The notes under the pieces are model-generated. The model searched no databases, was not told the DNA's origin, and saw only the letters and a list, made by a program, of their open reading frames with translations. From positions 21,098,169-21,162,168 of the forward strand of contig CM056556.1 in NCBI GenBank assembly GCA_029721515.1: a stretch of DNA of 64,000 nt, read 5' to 3'. This document shows, one piece after another, positions 25,381 through 38,000 of this stretch. A program made the translations under genes and the position numbers. Every line of letters begins with the position of its first letter. The stretch's first letter is position 1. The stretch is from Synanceia verrucosa (Eukaryota; Chordata; Actinopteri; Perciformes; Synanceiidae).

Positions 25381-25464
25381 GTGCACACCACTGTGAACGC
25401 TTGTTAGTTCACAATCAAACTGTCATACCGGTATGTGACATGTATATCAATAAAGACAAAAGTG

Positions 25465-28400
25465 ACTGAAGCAAAAGATCTTTTTTAATTCAAAGTGAAT
25501 CTTGACATAGTACACCATCAATTCAAAATTTGACACTCACCAATAAGAGTCACCAAGAAGGAACCCGCTTTTTGTGACAAGGTACATAAGGCTTGGTCAC
25601 ATTGAAACTCACTGAGAACTAGAGGGGGGGAAAGCAAATGACCGCAAACTGATAAGACACACATTATTACATCCAAACAATAATTATTTTTCCCAGTCCT
25701 CATATTGTTGTATATTGCACAGTGCAGTTGCTACATGTCAAACTAGTGTAGCATTTAAGAATAAAATAAAATCAAACAGTAAAATCATGAAGCCACACAG
25801 ATCTACACAAATCTAAAACAGTAACAGTTTCAATTTAGCAATCACATCAACATGTGTCTAAATACAATAATTGTCAACCCCAATGATTACAAAGTTGTGG
25901 TACAGATTTCACAATGTTTATTTCTCAGCCCAGTACCATGCTTGTTGAGTTGGTAATTTTAAAGTTGAGGGCCCAGTACAAAGTAAGTCACAACCTAAAC
26001 TCTGAAATACTGATGAAAACAGACTGGATTGTTATATCCACTGATGTTTTAGTTGCCTTGTTACTTGAGGCTGCTGAGCTCCGTGTGCTTGTTGAGCTTT
26101 AGATTTCAGGCCTGTGTGACCCTCTGGTGACTTTCACAATGCAACTGTTGAGGCTGTATTATCTATCATAAGCAATCACCCCAAAGTGACAGGGGATTAC
26201 CGTGTGGGACATGACTGCGTTGGGACATGTGTTCATCTCATCACAGGTGCTGAGCTGACAGAGAGAATGGAGCATATATAAGAAGAAGCTGTGAACCAAA
26301 ACAACGTGTTTTTTTTTTCCTTGAAGTACAGATGACTGTGCCACGACTCACACCTATCCATTATAATTCTAGGTTGTACTGCAAGCTAAGCAGTGCATCC
26401 TCTCGTTTGTCCGAGCATCTTCAACAGCATATTAGACGAGTACACAAAATAGACCAACATAGTAAAAGCAATATAATACATTAAGTAGACTAGTACCATG
26501 ACAAAAAGACATTTTGCTGAAGTTCTTGTCATAGCATTTTTTTTTTTACCATTTATAATAAGATATTTTCCACATTACATCATTTTGTCTTTATTACTAG
26601 ATAGACTAGAGAGTTTTTTCCTCCCACAAAGATTGTTGTATCACTTTATTTTTAACCCTAAATTGTCTTAATATTTCATAAAACCCAACAAATTAGATCA
26701 GATTGAACGAGAAACTGAGCGACTGTATATTTTATAATGGCGGCAACAACACGTTGCCATAGATGAGAACGGGACAACTTTGGACCTTAACTTTTGAGTA
26801 TGACTGATAGTATAAAGCATTTTTGAAAGAACCCCTAACCAAAATGATATCTATCTATGGTAATAGCTGCACACAAGACCCATCAACATCTCAACCACGA
26901 GATGAGAGAGAACGCTGTTTAGTCTAGTCATCAGAAATGCAACAAATAACTCATTTGCGAGCCAAACCCGGATGTAGAGCTCCACAAATAAATTTATCTT
27001 GTGAGAATAAAGCTTTGCATTTGTGAATATTCAGGCCCTGTGTTGTTTTGTTTTTTTTTTTGTTTTTTTTTTTTTAGTACTGCACGGTGTTCTTGGTGAG
27101 TGCAAGATAACATTCCCTGACTTTCTTAGGATTCTGTTTAAAAAAAGAAAAAAAAAAGACCTCATCTTAGTCTAACAAACAAACAACTTTGGGGTATCTG
27201 TGATGTGGAAATAGAAGCTGATCCCCTCAGAAGGAACTAGTCTACAAATTTCTGACTGCTTTGATATCGTCATCACTCAGCCACACGGTGGAAGAAAGGC
27301 ACTAGTTGTACAGTACAAAGAGTTGCAAATACAGTCCAATAACGGAAATAAAAGCCACATCTTGAGAAGTAAAATGAGAAATGCGATAATACGTTGATGA
27401 CACACCAGTTACAGAATCCAACAGTGAAACCCAGCCTACAATTGAAATACTGATGCTAAATGCGCGCGCACACACACACAAACAAACACAAACACACATC
27501 AGAAAGCAACAGAATAATAATAAAAAAAAAAATCACTTCCATTACAGCAGTTTACAATCACTTCAAAACAACAACGCCAATATACAGAGGCACTAGCATA
27601 TAGGAATAGTATTCCGTATACTACATAAGAAAAAAAAAAACCACTTCTATTGTATCTAGTCATCAGAACTACAATACAAAAGAGAACTCAGGCTAGAATG
27701 AGACTATTCCTCGAAATTCACAGCTACGAAGTGGCAGATAATCAGTACATAGCAGCTTATTATCTATACATTCCAAATACAATTTGCCAAACATAGCTCA
27801 GAAAAATAAAAACCTCAACCTCATTTTTTAAAATAGAGATCTCACAATATATATATTCCAATGTCGATAACTGCAACAGTATGCTGGAGGCAAAAGGAGA
27901 AATAGTATCGACCGAGCTTCAGAAATGATTAATGAACAGTCTTTGGTGCTGATTGGGAGGAAAATACCAGCTGATATGACGGGTAAAGACGCAGCTCTAT
28001 TACATACTACGAATCAAAAACACAAACCCCAAAAAACAAGGCTATGCATCCACCCTGAAGGAATGTATCAAAACTAAGAGGCTTCAATACATGGACAAAA
28101 AAGGTTTGTCTCACAATTGAAACAATTACCGATACACCTCTAACACTCAATAGCCCAGCAATGATACTGTAGGTTGATAGGTTATTTCAAACACTGACAA
28201 GCATTTAAAAGTTAAAACAATCATATATTTTGTCTATGCCACTCCCAAAAACTATAAACATAAAATGCATTAATGTAAGTCCAGCCTAAATGCGAAAATA
28301 ATAACACAGCAACCCAGAGGCTATCTAGATTGTATTGCAGTTACAGTAAACAGTGACAATACTGTTGTGAATTAAGTACTATAGTGAATAGAAATTGATT

Positions 28401-29154
28401 ATCAAAATATCAAATCACTCTTTATGTACATAAAAAGCTCATTCAGTCAAAGCCCTAAATGTGCAGCCTCTAGCTAAAGTAAATCCATACTCCGAGTTAG
28501 AAAGTCCAACATTTGCCAATATTAAAAACATAACCACAAGCATTATTTATCCAATAAGCCCATCATATTCAGAGTCTGAAGGTTAAGTGCTGCAAGCCCA
28601 TTTAAAATGTACAATCTATAAGCTCCTGAAGTAATGTCGTAGACTGTTTTTTTTTTTAAGGCACTAGGCGACGGCAGCAGTAAAGTCTGCCTCAAACAAA
28701 GACAGGAGCGTTCGAGCCTGGTTAATACAGACTGGGATGGCTTGACGAAATAGATCTGACCGACTAGCACATGCTACAAGGCAACAGAGATAAAGGGTGG
28801 GGTGGGGGCTGAACACCCTGACAGCAACAACAGCAACAACAAATAATCATTTCCCACCTCTAATTAGCAATCACTATTTGATATGAACCTCCAGATTATG
28901 GAGGCTGTAATTTGTCCTCCAAATGCCATAATACATCTTCAACATTGTTACTTTTGTTTCCTTTCTCAAATCTCCCCATATGATATATTATTATCCATCT
29001 TCATCTTATTAACCATACCCTGATCTTCCTCTCCACCATCACAAGTGTCCAGTTTGTGCTCTGCTGCCAGCTCTACCTGACCAGGTTGCAGCCCCAGCCC
29101 ATTTTCCATTGCCCTTCCTCAGTAGAAGGTACTGCTGCGGCCCAGTCCGACTCC
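25465..29154 (-). other. hipk3: probable hipk3 3' untranslated region, end uncertain
   Basis: Downstream of the stop lie about 3.7 kb of AT-rich sequence with little recognisable transposon, unlike the flanks. Minus-strand polyadenylation hexamers: AATAAA at 25917-25922, 26588-26593 and about 26645, and ATTAAA at 25484-25489. A Pumilio-type TGTACATA lies at 28423-28430. Mammalian HIPK3 also has a long 3' UTR. Which signal is used cannot be told from sequence. Confidence 0.5.
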
Positions 29155-29709
29155 TCAGATATAAGAGAACTGGGGGTGGTGGCTGAGCTTGGTGGGGCTC
29201 AGGGGGAAGCCTGTGTAGGCGGCCGGCGAGGCCATGTAAGGGTGAGGAGGTGGGAAGGGAGGCTTGAACTGGTGGGGGTGGTGGGCATAACCCGGCTGGT
29301 GGTGCGGGAGGATGGTTGGGGAGGGGAGCAGCCGGTGCGGGTGGGGAGCGGGGTGCCCGGGGTGGGCACTGATGCCCAGGGTCACCTGGTGAACTATGGC
29401 GCCTCCTTGGGGATGGGAGAGGCCGTAGCTGTGCTGGAGGAGAGGGGGAGGTGGGGGGCGAGAGGGCAGGATGGGGTGTGGGTGGTGAGCGGCTGTGAGG
29501 GGGCCACTGGGAGGGTAGGACAGAAGGGCGTGGGTGGGCAGGCCTTGGGTGTGGGCGTGCGCTGCTGCCGAAGTGTGCGTGGGGCTGCCGTGCGGCAGGT
29601 GCGGGAAGGTATGTGTGTGGACAGTAGGGGGGATGTAAGCGTGCGGTCGAAGCGGCCCATAGTTGCCGTTCCACTCTTTGTTGCTGTGGTTTGAGCCGTA
29701 CGGCTGCAC
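29155..29709 (-). CDS. hipk3: hipk3 exon 18 (terminal coding exon, His/Pro-rich tail)
   Basis: Acceptor GTTCACAG|GTGCAG; TGA at 29155-29157. Residues 1184-1367 start VQPYGSNHSNKEWNGNYG and end SPTKLSHHPQFSYI. The exon is markedly GC-rich and full of histidine, proline and alanine (HTHTFPHLPHGSPTHTS, GLSHPQGGAIVHQV). Two other frames are also open across it because of composition. The final YTGFPLSPTKLS matches the HIPK3 C terminus. Confidence 0.95.
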   Translation of the reverse strand: MQPYGSNHSNKEWNGNYGPLRPHAYIPPTVHTHTFPHLPHGSPTHTSAAAHAHTQGLPTHALLSYPPSGPLTAAHHPHPILPSRPPPPPLLQHSYGLSHPQGGAIVHQVTLGISAHPGHPAPHPHRLLPSPTILPHHQPGYAHHPHQFKPPFPPPHPYMASPAAYTGFPLSPTKLSHHPQFSYI

Positions 29710-32051
29710 CTGTGAACGAGAACAGACAAGCTCAGCGATGATGACGAAGTCTGTCAGAGGAACTGTGCAAAATGTTGGGAAAAGCTCAGTGGCTTTCTTA
29801 CAGAGTTAGATGAGAAGAATGATACCAGCCAGTAGCTTGTTAACTTAGCACACAGACTGGAAACAGCCTTTAGCATCTGTCTTAAAGTAACAAAATACAC
29901 CTACAAGCACCTCTTCATCTCACTAATTTATCCCAGTGTTTCATGGGATTTTAGTGGGGGTCTGATACCTTGTGCAGTATTCCTGGTAAGTACCCTGCTG
30001 TTAAAATAGAACCTGCTATTTTTACACTGTTTTTAAATCAGCTTTATACGTGCTTTCAGTTTATGTTAGTGAGGTTTTAGGGTGCAGATAACCATGGAAC
30101 AAACCTACAAGATACCCAAGTGCCATTTATTTTGTACAAAAATTAGCAACATGACAAAGTATCATAGAGCTCTGCTGTAAGCACAATTAATTGAATTAAT
30201 ATTCACCATTAGGATTTAAGTAGTCATTTTCCACATAATCCTGCATAAATCACAAAGAGAAAAGTAAAAGAACTGACCTGTCCAAAGCCCAGAGGGTGCT
30301 GCTGCCCTGTCACTTTGTGCTGCCGGGACAGGAGGGTGGCGGATTGGATGAGGGGGAAGGACGAGGGAGTGCTCTGTTGTCCTACGAGGCTGCAACGCCC
30401 TTTGGACCGGGACCAGGACTCTGAGACTGGGACAAGTAGGAGACAGAAGTGAGTCAGACACACAATAAATACTTATATATTGCAAAAATAGATGCCAGGT
30501 TTAGTCCACATGGCCTGCAAGACTAAAGATAGTGAAGGAGACTTCAAACAACAAGCAAACATGCACACCATGCAATAAATAAATAATAAAATAGATCCAG
30601 ATACCCTAGTTCTCTAAAGACAATGTTCTGTCAAGACATACATTTTCAGCTTGAGCTTAGTTGGCATGTAAAGGTGTTTAACACTGTCAAGTATTTTACA
30701 GATCACCGCTGACCTCTAAAAGAAAAATATCTCATCTTAGTGGGGAGTAAAGATTGCGTGCCTTAAAATGGACAAATGTTAAACAGATTTAAGAGCAGCA
30801 TGTGACGTGATTGGTCCGAGCCAGAACCACACAACCACAAACTTAATATCTGTACATGCTCTCGAAACGTAAATATGATTATGGAGGGAAAACAAATAAA
30901 ATCTAGAAAAAATATCAAATGGTGCTGATGAAAGACAGTCAATGTGGTAGCCCCACTCTACGAGCTATATTGAACAGTTCTGAGCGGTTGTCGAATCATC
31001 AAGAGCGTCTTTCACTTTTTAACAGTTGGGAACGCAGCATCATCATCAAACTAGACAATAAAGTCCATTACATTGGGGGGAAGAGAAAGAAACAGATTGT
31101 TGGCACTCAGGAAAAAAAGGCACCTGTTGAGCAAAGTTGCTCCTAAGACTCTGATCTGTGAGGTAAAACTGAACTCAGATCAGTGTCTCAGGGCAACTTC
31201 TGCTACATGGCAAGAACCAGCAGAAAAGATGTAGGCTTGGTCTCAACACCAAATTAAATGCATCCACCTTTCCCTCCACTCTTTATTTAAGATACTTAAA
31301 CTCCAATTAAGATATGCGTTTGAAGGGTTGGTGAGAATTATTTAAGGGATTAACAGTAAAGAAAACTTGATTTCCCTCCAGGCTCACAATCCACCATCGG
31401 CCAAGGTGAGGCCAGATGAGGAGAGCTTTCATCGTGTTACTCTACTTACTTTAGGATACCAGGTTCACTGAAACTTACAATCTGGACAACTAGTGTTAAT
31501 GGTACGCCATGGTCAGATTGGTTGACGCTTTTTCCGAACAGGTTTTGGTTTGATAGATTCCAAATATGGCAGAGAAAAGCATGTACACACAAAATTCGGA
31601 AAAAAAGTGTTTAAAAAAAGCGTGTAGCCACAATGATAAATGAGGCCCAAGCTCTGCATTCCGCCAAAGATTTTGCTCTTTATTCCTCACAACCACTCCC
31701 TGGAAAAAAATACTACTGTGATGGAGAGAAAGCCATTAAAAGACAACTCTGAGGCAATATTAGCACTGCCTGCTATGGATGCATCTTTGAGGTGTTGGTA
31801 TAACATGGCCAGATCTCTGCTGCACTTCTTGATCACCTGTTAAAGCCTCTATGACCCACTAGGGGGCGGTAAGCCCCTACTCCTTCCATATGACCTGCCA
31901 AGCAGACACCGCCAAAACACAGGTGAAAGACCACATGACAGGTGGCAAGATGAGGACACATTTATGGGGGGGAGAAAACTTTCTCTGTTAGTACATGTGC
32001 AACATTTTAATGACAACATCAATATCTCTTACTGTAATGTATATGTAATGT

Positions 32052-32083
<32 letters not shown>

Positions 32084-35000
32084 CTACCCTTTAACTCTTT
32101 GAGTGTCAAAGACATTTGAGTGCCATACATGTTTTTCCTTTTTTCGGCAGCAGGTCAATCGTCATCTCCCGCAGCCTGTGATTAATTTTGGGGCTTGTGG
32201 GATTTGTAGTCGGAACAGAGATGGTATATGCCACAGACATCAAAGCAGGAAGTGGAGACGATCGTGATAAAAGAGCAAAACAAATGGAAAATGATATTTG
32301 TGAAACTGGCCTCTACTCTCCTCCATGTAAAACAATAATGGAACAAGTTATAAACAAACCTTTTTTTCATGATGAAATAGAGAGTCTCTTCTTTTACTTG
32401 AGCTATTCTGTTTTCAGAGTCATAATACAAAATATTTTGTGCATCATGAAAAATGATTCAAAATGGCCAAAAATGCTGGCACTTTGGGTTTTAATTAAAA
32501 AAGGACTGGCACTCAATGAGTTAATATTCATTGATATATGATCAAAAGATGTCACAGTACGTAAAAAAATGAAATTCTTTTTGAAAGGTAAACACTCCTG
32601 ACCTGTCCTCTGAATGCGCTCCTCCTGCCCTTGACTGTTGCTGTTCTGCACTCTCATTGGTGGAACCACCATTGTCCTGATGCCACGGGGACTCCTGCCC
32701 TGCACTGCAGGGGAAGGCAGCGGTGCCACCATGGCAGCCAAGGGTGGGCGGTTGTGGTTACTGTTGTTGAGGTAACGGTAGGGACCATTGCCACGCGGGG
32801 AGGTCGATGTGTCGGATGCAGGGGAGCCTTCCACTGTGTCACAGCCACTCTCGTGGCCGTCGTCCTCTGACATGCTGAACATGGAGAAGAAAGAACATTA
32901 AGATGACTGTGTGTCAGGACTGTGTTTCTCTTGTACAGAACATTCCACCAACCACTACCTATTGGGTCCCTTGCAGGGTGACACAGAGGGGCTGGACTGA
33001 AGTGAGTTAGAGGCAAAAGAGCTGGTGCTGAGGCTACTTTCAGGGCTGCTGAGAGAACACACTCTCTCCATCGACACGCTGGTGTTTCTGCATGCCTCAC
33101 ACACACACTCCTCTTTACACCTACAGAGATCAACATTAAGGTTAGGCTCATGATAGCTGAATTAACTCACTCAATTAACTGTTAAATGTTGAGCAGATTG
33201 ATTGTGACTCCCATTTTCCACCATCTGCCATGTAACTCACTCGCTCAGACGACACCTCTGAGGGTCTTCGTCCTCCTCATCGGTCAGTTCACTATGGATG
33301 CTGATCACGCTGGGAGCGGGGCTTGGTGTGTCGCCCATCAGAACCGCTACCTCTCGCTGCTTTTGACCGGACAGGTCGAGCTGGCACTTGCCATTCGGCA
33401 TCACCTCTTTGAAGCAGCTCACTTCCTCCTCTGCATTGTGTTCCTCTTCATCTGTGTTTTGAACTCCCGGTTGACTGGTTCCTACCAGAGGCGCCTCCCT
33501 CCGAGGAGGCTCTCTTCGTGCCACGGCCTGTCCAACAACATTGGCCATCTTGGGGGTCCGACATGCTGATATGTACATGTTGCTAGGGTGGGACAGGTTC
33601 CTTTTGACAGATGAGTTGATACACCACATCAGTAACAAAGCAGAACAGTTTAACTTCGCAAAAGGAACAGATTCTCACCTGTTGTGACTGTGTCTGTTCC
33701 TTTTATTGGCTGGCTGGGGCCACACAACATGAGCTATGCCAATGTTGATTGGTTGATGGGCAGAGAGGGCTGACATCTGATTGGTCAGGAGAGGCTGTTG
33801 CATCACTGAGGTGTAATGACTGTTGTGGGGATACAATTTCCTGTTAAAATGTATCAAAAGAAACACTAAAAAGAGAAAACATAAGGCAACCTTGTACAAA
33901 AAATATGCACTTTCCTAGGCTACGCTGCAGACTGATCCAAATCCAGTTTTTTCGCCCCATGTGACCTGTATCTGATCTTTTAATTACAGTCTAAACAACA
34001 CAGATCCGATTATTTCAAATGCGACCCAGGCCACTTGGATATGTGGTCCTAAAATTGATACATATCTGATCTTTTGACATGCGACTTCAGTCTGAACGGC
34101 CATCCAACCTACATGTCATCGACAAGCGACAAACGTCACTGTTCTACGCTGAAGTAGGCCCTAGCGACCATGCTTACTTCCCTAAACACTGAGCATGCTC
34201 GCTCTGTGTGACGGCATCGTGTCCTCCAATGCGCATGCGGGACATTTGTGGGGCATTTAAAGTTCACACTGGAGATCACATACAAGTTGCATTGAATTGG
34301 AATTGTCAATAACCTTACATAAAATCAGATTTCACAAAAAAAAAAATCAGAATTCAGCATTAAGCCCTGCAGTCTGAACTTGCCTTAAATTAATATTATA
34401 CAGACTTAAGAAAACACAGATTATTATTATTATTCAATATAGGCAATAATATCACAATTGCAATTTTTGTCAAAGTAATTAACACTTAGACATTTTTCAT
34501 TCTGATGTGATGATCTGATGAAAGCACACGACTGTGCTAATTATTTTACATAATAATTCTAATATAATATTATGTTTATAACTTTATGTGAGATTCGCTA
34601 AAGCTTTGTCATTCATATTTGCAAATAAAAAAATATGATGCTGGTAAAGGATACAGATTGGGCTTCTTTTGTGGGTGTAGCTGTTTTTTTTTTTTGGTCT
34701 ATATAACATTAAAGACACATTATGATAGAAAGTCAGTAGTAACCCAATTACTTTAGTGCCTGAATGCAACACAAGGAATTTTGAGTGGAAGTAAAAATGG
34801 TGACTTTTCCCAGACGTTTGGAAGTTTGGGTGACTCATATTATGGTGACTCACCCCCATTCGCTGATTCTCTGTGGGCCAGCTGTGGTGTCGTTAGTAAG
34901 GGAGGATGGGGGTGGTGGAGGGGGGTGAGAGGGAGGAGGACCCACTGGAGTCATCTGCTGCCAGGCTGCTGGAACGAGGAGCTGCTGCCCCCGGCTGGAC

Positions 35001-38000
35001 CATGCCTGCTGCAGAGTCAGAGCAGGAAAATCAACGTTCTGTACCCTGTAGCTGAGATCCGTGCTAATGCAAAGGTAGACTAGGACAGTGATTTCCAAAC
35101 TTTTTCTCATCAAAGAACCCTAAACTGACACAATTTAGACTACGACCAGAGAAAGTACAAGAAACTCCTGGCCGAAACACTAATCATGAGAAAGATGAAA
35201 ATTTTTTTTCATGACTGTGTAGGTTCTAAGCCATCCAGATCAAGGTAAATCAAGTCAACTGGACTTGCTTGGGGTTGCCTGAAATTTTTTGAGATTTTTT
35301 TTAATTTCAATAATGTCAAAGGAAATTATTTTCAGTGTCTAAGAGTGCCAGTGCCTAAAATAGCAATAAAGTAAGACAGATTGTGTAAAATCAGAAAAAT
35401 ATAGAAAATAGAAAAGCAATGGTGTGCATGATTTCATGTTATTATGTCACTTATGGATGGTATTTATAAATAAATTATTCCCTTTTTGCTGGGGGACCCT
35501 CTAGAACCCCATCAAGTGGAGTCCACTTTGAAAACCATCTGGACTAGGATACAGAAGTTACATACGTATTTAGAATCCATAATTGGGTCAATGTCTTACC
35601 TGAGCAATTACACCAGGTCTCACTGGTAAGGGCTGTATGGAAGGGGCCTGAGTTACCATGGGGACAGAATATCCTGCTGGTTGGTTAAGGTTGCCTTTAA
35701 AAAAATTAAAAAAAAATATTTGTTATTCACAGACTATTATGAATGAACTTCACCAAGATACTGTTACATTCAACGTAAAACATTTTCAATATGCAACCTG
35801 TGAAATACAATACAAAAAGTGTAGTCTGCACACCTTGAATGGGTGGAGGACAAAGAAGAAGGGCAGGTGGGAATGAGTCAGTGCATCCAAACTGACCATT
35901 CCCAGTCGTTAGAGCTATCCCAGGATGCAACACTGAGGCAGCAGATTGGTTTAAAGCCTGCAATAGAAAATAGTACAAGGAGGCAGCAGCAGGCAGAAAA
36001 TATAGTGAAGAAAGGGAAAATAATTAGAAAATGAAGTGAATGACAAAGACAAGGGAAATGACAGAAAGATTAGTGCTCGCTGCATCACATGACGGAAATA
36101 CAAAGACCAATATTCTGAGATAATGTTACAGCATCTTCTCCCCTGAAGAGGGCAACATTAGATCATTAGTATACAAACTGTGCATAGTGACATTTAAGAT
36201 TTGACATATTTATTTACACTCTCTCTCCTGACAAAAAAAAAGAAAAAATAGAGGGCGTCACCGACAGTGGTGGCATCACTTTCAACTGAAATGATCTGAA
36301 TGAAAGCAGTTTCATGTTTTTGGAAATTGAAAGGCATTAAAACAACCAACTGTGGTGTCTTTAAATCAAGATCTTAGTCACACTGTATTAATAATGGTAC
36401 TCATTAGACCTGTCACGATAACAAATTTTGCTGGACGATATATATTGTCCCACAACTTATTGCCGATAAACAATTTTATTATTAAGGAATCACTAATTCA
36501 CTAATGTAGTGATAACAAGGCATAATATTCCAAGTACACTCTTTCAAAAGCAAAAACACTTTAATTTTTCAAGACTATTTAACATTGTAATGCTGGCTTT
36601 TCAACTGTATTAAAGGGCTGCAAATCTTTTGCAATACAGCGAACTACACTGTATGCGCTCACTATTTTGCACTGTTTGGTTTGTATTTACTAAGTCAAAA
36701 CTCACTGAGGCATTTGGTCGTCAGTTCGTGGAAGGCTCCTCTGCATCTTGAGCTGCACTTTTTTTTTATCCCCAGCTGGGAAAACTGGACTGGATTTTGT
36801 TTCAGGTGAACGTGTAAGTTGGTTGTATTGGCGTTTTTTTCGTTGCTCACTCTGGGGCTGTGGCATTGGGCTTTGAATTCATCACTACTGATTTCTCCTT
36901 GTTACCTTGCTCTCTACTTCTCACCACGCTCACCTGCTACAGCTGCACTGTGTGTGTCTCCTCCTCCCACTGAGATAAAGAGACTGGATGACTGACAGGA
37001 GGATTCACTCTGTTCATTCTCTATGGAACCAAGGCGCCAGGGGTTGAGAAAGATGCACAGAGTGAACCCTCTTGCCATCCAGCCTGTTTGGCAGAGAGAG
37101 ACAGACAAAGAAACAAACACGCATGGCGATATCGAGGCTGGCAAAATGATTGACTTTGTATTCATTTATCTTGCAATTAATTGATTTATTGATTATCGTG
37201 ACAGGCCTAGTACTCACTCAAAATGACAAATACAATACAGAACATGGTCATGGTCCAATGATCTAGAAACTGTATTAGCAGCAAAAACACACACACACAC
37301 ACACAGCCACAGTATCTAACCTGAGTGTGGACTGGTATGTTGCTGTAGCCCAGAGGGAGGGTGGAGGAGGCAGTGGGGGCTACAGGGGGCCTTGAGAAAT
37401 GAATGGTGTTTTGATTCAGGGCGTCAAAAACTGAATTGGTGGGCCGACTGTGGCACATGTCCATGATGCGGAAAGATGACTGCACGCTGGAGAGGACAAG
37501 AGGAGATGCAGTTAGATGTTAAAAACAATGTATTCAAGCCATCCCTTCGTACATTGATAGTTGCCACAGGACAGAAAACAAGCGTGAAAAGCCAAGTCCA
37601 TGCATTGCTGTAGGTGCCTTACTGGTTACTGTGCGGGTAGTCCAGCAGATGAGTCATGGTGAGGAAGGGGTGGTTGAGGACGCTGGAGGGAACAGTCCTG
37701 TCCTCGGCATCAATCAGCAGCATGCTCTTCAGCAGGGACACAAACTCACACCGGTCGGCCTTCTCTGCTTGCATGTCGCTGTTATCAGGACTTAGCACCA
37801 AGTTCACCTGATGAGTGGGAGCAGTGAGGTGCACAGAGAGAAGACACTAAGATATGAGACATGGTTGTAAAGTTCGTTAAGTTTTATTTTAAAACATGAA
37901 CTTGGGAATTATCTGTTACCTCGTTTTTGTCCCTCTTATGAGAGCTGTGCCATATTACAACATATATTGTAGTGAAATATAAAAATGGATGCCGTAGGAT

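Larger units (their letters stand above)
24014..25393. mobile_element. outer hAT-like element carrying nested insertions
   Basis: Starts CAGTGGCGTGCATAG and ends TGCACACCACTG, a 12-bp inverted repeat with one mismatch of hAT type. No clean 8-bp duplication is seen. The interior is occupied by a second and third element and a minisatellite. Confidence 0.55.

Noticed and set aside
25441..25460. AATAAAG on the plus strand, as a polyadenylation signal for a plus-strand gene
   Set aside because: No plus-strand exon lies upstream; the sequence borders the transposon nest.
29056..29694. 212-codon plus-strand frame opposite hipk3 exon 18, and a further open minus frame
   Set aside because: The exon is GC-rich and codon-biased, so several frames lack stops. 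The true frame is fixed by splice phase and the HIPK3 C-terminal motif; the others have low-complexity products with no family resemblance.
32403..32602. Continuation of the exon 16 reading frame beyond the donor
   Set aside because: The frame runs through GTCAGG into intron and MITE sequence. Phase to exon 17 and similarity both end at 32603.
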